A stretch of 64,000 nucleotides of DNA, taken from assembly GCF_022788695.1 (NCBI RefSeq), contig NZ_CP085154.1, forward strand, positions 1,488,001 to 1,552,000, read 5' to 3'. The translations under genes were made by a program, and so were the position numbers. Positions 62,581 to 64,000 of the stretch are shown in pieces; positions within the stretch are counted from its first letter, which is position 1; the number at the start of each line of letters is the position of its first letter. This DNA is from Pseudosulfitobacter sp. DSM 107133. Its GTDB lineage: Bacteria > Pseudomonadota > Alphaproteobacteria > Rhodobacterales > Rhodobacteraceae. The notes under the pieces were generated by a model, which saw nothing but the letters and a program-made list of their open reading frames with translations, was not told where the DNA came from and ran no database searches.

Positions 62581-63821
62581 CGGCGACGCAGGGGCCGGGG
62601 CAAAAGCCCGCGCCGCCGGTTTTTCCTGGGCCGCATCTGCGGGATCGACACCACAGGGCGCAGACCCAGCGTATGTTCCATCTGGGCGGCCGAGCGTATC
62701 ACCGGATGGCGCAGATCCAGCAGGAAGGCAGTCGCGACGGCGGCAATCATACTGGCCACAGCGCCAAGCAGGGCAAGCACCTTGCGCGAGCGGGTATAAG
62801 GATATTCGGGCAGCGCCGCGGGTTCCAGCACGGTCAGCCGGTCAGCCTGGCGCTGTGTTTCAAGACGGTAGGCGATCTCGGCCTCCTTGCGGCGGGCCGT
62901 GGCGGCTTCAAGTTCCGCCTGAAGCGCGGTGCGCTTGCGGTCATAATCATCAAGCTGGCGCTGCGCTTCGGGTGTTCCCTGGATGGTGCTGTTCATCGCT
63001 TCAAGATTGCTGGTCAGCAACGCGCGCTGTGCGGTCAGGGTGTCCAGCTCTTCTTGTTGTTGTTCCCGATTGCGCCGCTCGACCCGCGATTGGGGCGCAA
63101 TGGCAATCTGGCGCTGAAGGGCGATCATCTGGCGGTCAATGGCCAGGATCGACTCGTTCAGGGTTGCAATCTCGTTTTGCACACGGATCGCATTGCCGGG
63201 CAGGGCGATGTCATTACTGGCGCGGAACTGGCTGATCTCGCGTTCCAGCTTGTCGATCGCAAGGCCTGCCTCCTGTTCCTGTGCGGAAAAGAAATCCAGC
63301 GCATCACGCGAGCGCACAAGCCTTGTGTTGGTGCTAAGCTCCATCGTGCGTTGCGCCACATATTGAGCAAGCGACTGTGCCCCTTCGGCAGTGGGCCAGT
63401 CGACACTGATGCGCACAAGCGACACTTCGCCATCGTCATTAAATCCCTGACGGGCAGCGCTGACTTCGGAAATTCTGACCGCATTGCGGAATGCGACCAC
63501 TTTTTCTGACTCGGTCAGCGCGGGCTGGTCGGCGAACAGGTCCAGTTCCTTGGCAATTTCCAGAATGGCCGTGCGCGACATGATTTGCTGTTCGATCAGC
63601 TGAAGCCTGCGAGCATCCGATCCCTGAACGGTCGTGGCGGCCATTTCTCCGGGAATGATGGCGCCCTGCATCTGAAGCACTTCGGACGAGGAATACATAT
63701 GGCGCTGGGACGCGGCAACATACAGGGACAATATGCAGCCAAGCACAAAAACCAAAAACACGACGCGGCGGCGTCGGGCCAGCATGTCGAGAAAATCGGC
63801 TACCGAAAAGACAGACCCCAT
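62577..63821 (-). CDS. Wzz/GumC-type chain-length determinant protein
   Basis: A 414-residue inner-membrane protein with TM1 at about residues 20-37, a long periplasmic coiled coil (about 160-330, including DALDFFSAQEQEAGLAIDKL and ELEAATARRKEAEIAYRL) and TM2 near 345-370 after the Pro-rich PAALPEYPYTRSRK. It ends in an Arg-rich tail (RKNRRRGLLPRPLRRR). It sets glycan length and pairs with the tyrosine kinase encoded just upstream; the gap between the two genes is 3 nt. Confidence 0.92.
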   Translation of the reverse strand: MGSVFSVADFLDMLARRRRVVFLVFVLGCILSLYVAASQRHMYSSSEVLQMQGAIIPGEMAATTVQGSDARRLQLIEQQIMSRTAILEIAKELDLFADQPALTESEKVVAFRNAVRISEVSAARQGFNDDGEVSLVRISVDWPTAEGAQSLAQYVAQRTMELSTNTRLVRSRDALDFFSAQEQEAGLAIDKLEREISQFRASNDIALPGNAIRVQNEIATLNESILAIDRQMIALQRQIAIAPQSRVERRNREQQQEELDTLTAQRALLTSNLEAMNSTIQGTPEAQRQLDDYDRKRTALQAELEAATARRKEAEIAYRLETQRQADRLTVLEPAALPEYPYTRSRKVLALLGAVASMIAAVATAFLLDLRHPVIRSAAQMEHTLGLRPVVSIPQMRPRKNRRRGLLPRPLRRR

Positions 63822-63824
63822 CCG

Positions 63825-64000
63825 TCAGCTGCCCTTTGCGGGACGGGTGCGATTCAGGATAATGCCCATGATGTTTGTCTTGCCTTCCAGCCGTCGTTCA
63901 CACTCGGTGATTTGGGCGCCCACTGTCTGCGTGGCATCGGCCACCAGCAGCACGCCGTCCACCTGAGGCAGGAACGCCTCGAGATCGTCATGTTCTAGCA
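63825..64000 (-). CDS. CpsD/CapB-type tyrosine autokinase, C-terminal end (cut by window edge)
   Basis: Only the last ~58 codons are present. The reading LEAFLPQVDGVLLVADATQT, TECERRLEGKTNIMGIILNRTR matches the C-terminal part of exopolysaccharide BY-kinases/ParA-like ATPases, where VDGVLLVADATQT follows the P-loop core. The stop is at 63825-63827, 3 nt before the Wzz-like start, so the two are cotranscribed. The P-loop itself lies outside the window. No Tyr cluster is seen in the short tail. Confidence 0.82.
   Translation of the reverse strand, partial: LEHDDLEAFLPQVDGVLLVADATQTVGAQITECERRLEGKTNIMGIILNRTRPAKGS

Overview
The window reads as a chromosomal segment of a marine Rhodobacteraceae (Roseobacter-group) alphaproteobacterium. 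Pointers are GC-rich coding DNA, a DMSP lyase gene (dddP), and gene neighbourhoods I associate with that family: yfgM-bamB-der, serS/yajC-secD-secF, ccmABCDG/acnA and glnB-glnA. Species cannot be assigned from sequence reading alone.

Layout. 0-2 kb: the start of an RND efflux pump (cut by the left edge) and its adaptor, read leftward. 2-7.7 kb: outer-membrane assembly and ribosome-maturation genes (yfgM-like, bamB, der), a TspO-like membrane protein and a DUF2235 hydrolase. 7.7-16.2 kb: serS with a low-GC insertion, then a rightward run yajC-secD-secF-TauE/SafE-Mth938 and the cytochrome c maturation genes ccmA, B, C, D, G. 16.2-25 kb: a frameshifted short-chain dehydrogenase, a 270-bp inverted-repeat element, acnA, a DUF1223 protein, a lipid A-type acyltransferase, a lone fliG-like gene and an IS110-family insertion with a long structured leader that is a candidate bridge RNA. 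25-37 kb: mostly housekeeping genes (TPR protein, a 53-residue secreted protein, purB, bioY, dddP, a DUF3445 haem demethylase-like protein, a lytic transglycosylase, glnA, glnB, NAD(P)HX dehydratase, a Hint-domain protein) ending in tRNA-Leu(UAG).

37.4-64 kb is the notable part: a surface-polysaccharide locus with an embedded small PKS/NRPS assembly line. Polysaccharide functions are several glycosyltransferases, a WecB/TagA-type transferase, a Wzy/O-antigen-ligase-like membrane protein, a Wzx-like flippase, a Wzz/GumC-like chain-length protein and the end of a CpsD-type tyrosine kinase. Between them lies a tightly coupled operon (43.7-59.9 kb): one PKS module with thioesterase (KS-AT-KR-DH-ACP-TE), a glycosyltransferase, a formyltransferase-adenylation-carrier protein whose adenylation domain is split by a luciferase-like monooxygenase domain, a phosphopantetheinyl transferase, two exported proteins (SGNH-like and Tat-dependent) and another glycosyltransferase. 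Most junctions in this operon are 4-nt ATGA or GTGA overlaps.

My inference is that the formyltransferase-adenylation-oxygenase-PCP protein loads and modifies an amino acid, the PKS extends it once, and the thioesterase releases it or transfers it onto a glycan or glycolipid that the surrounding genes build and export. The product is unknown to me.
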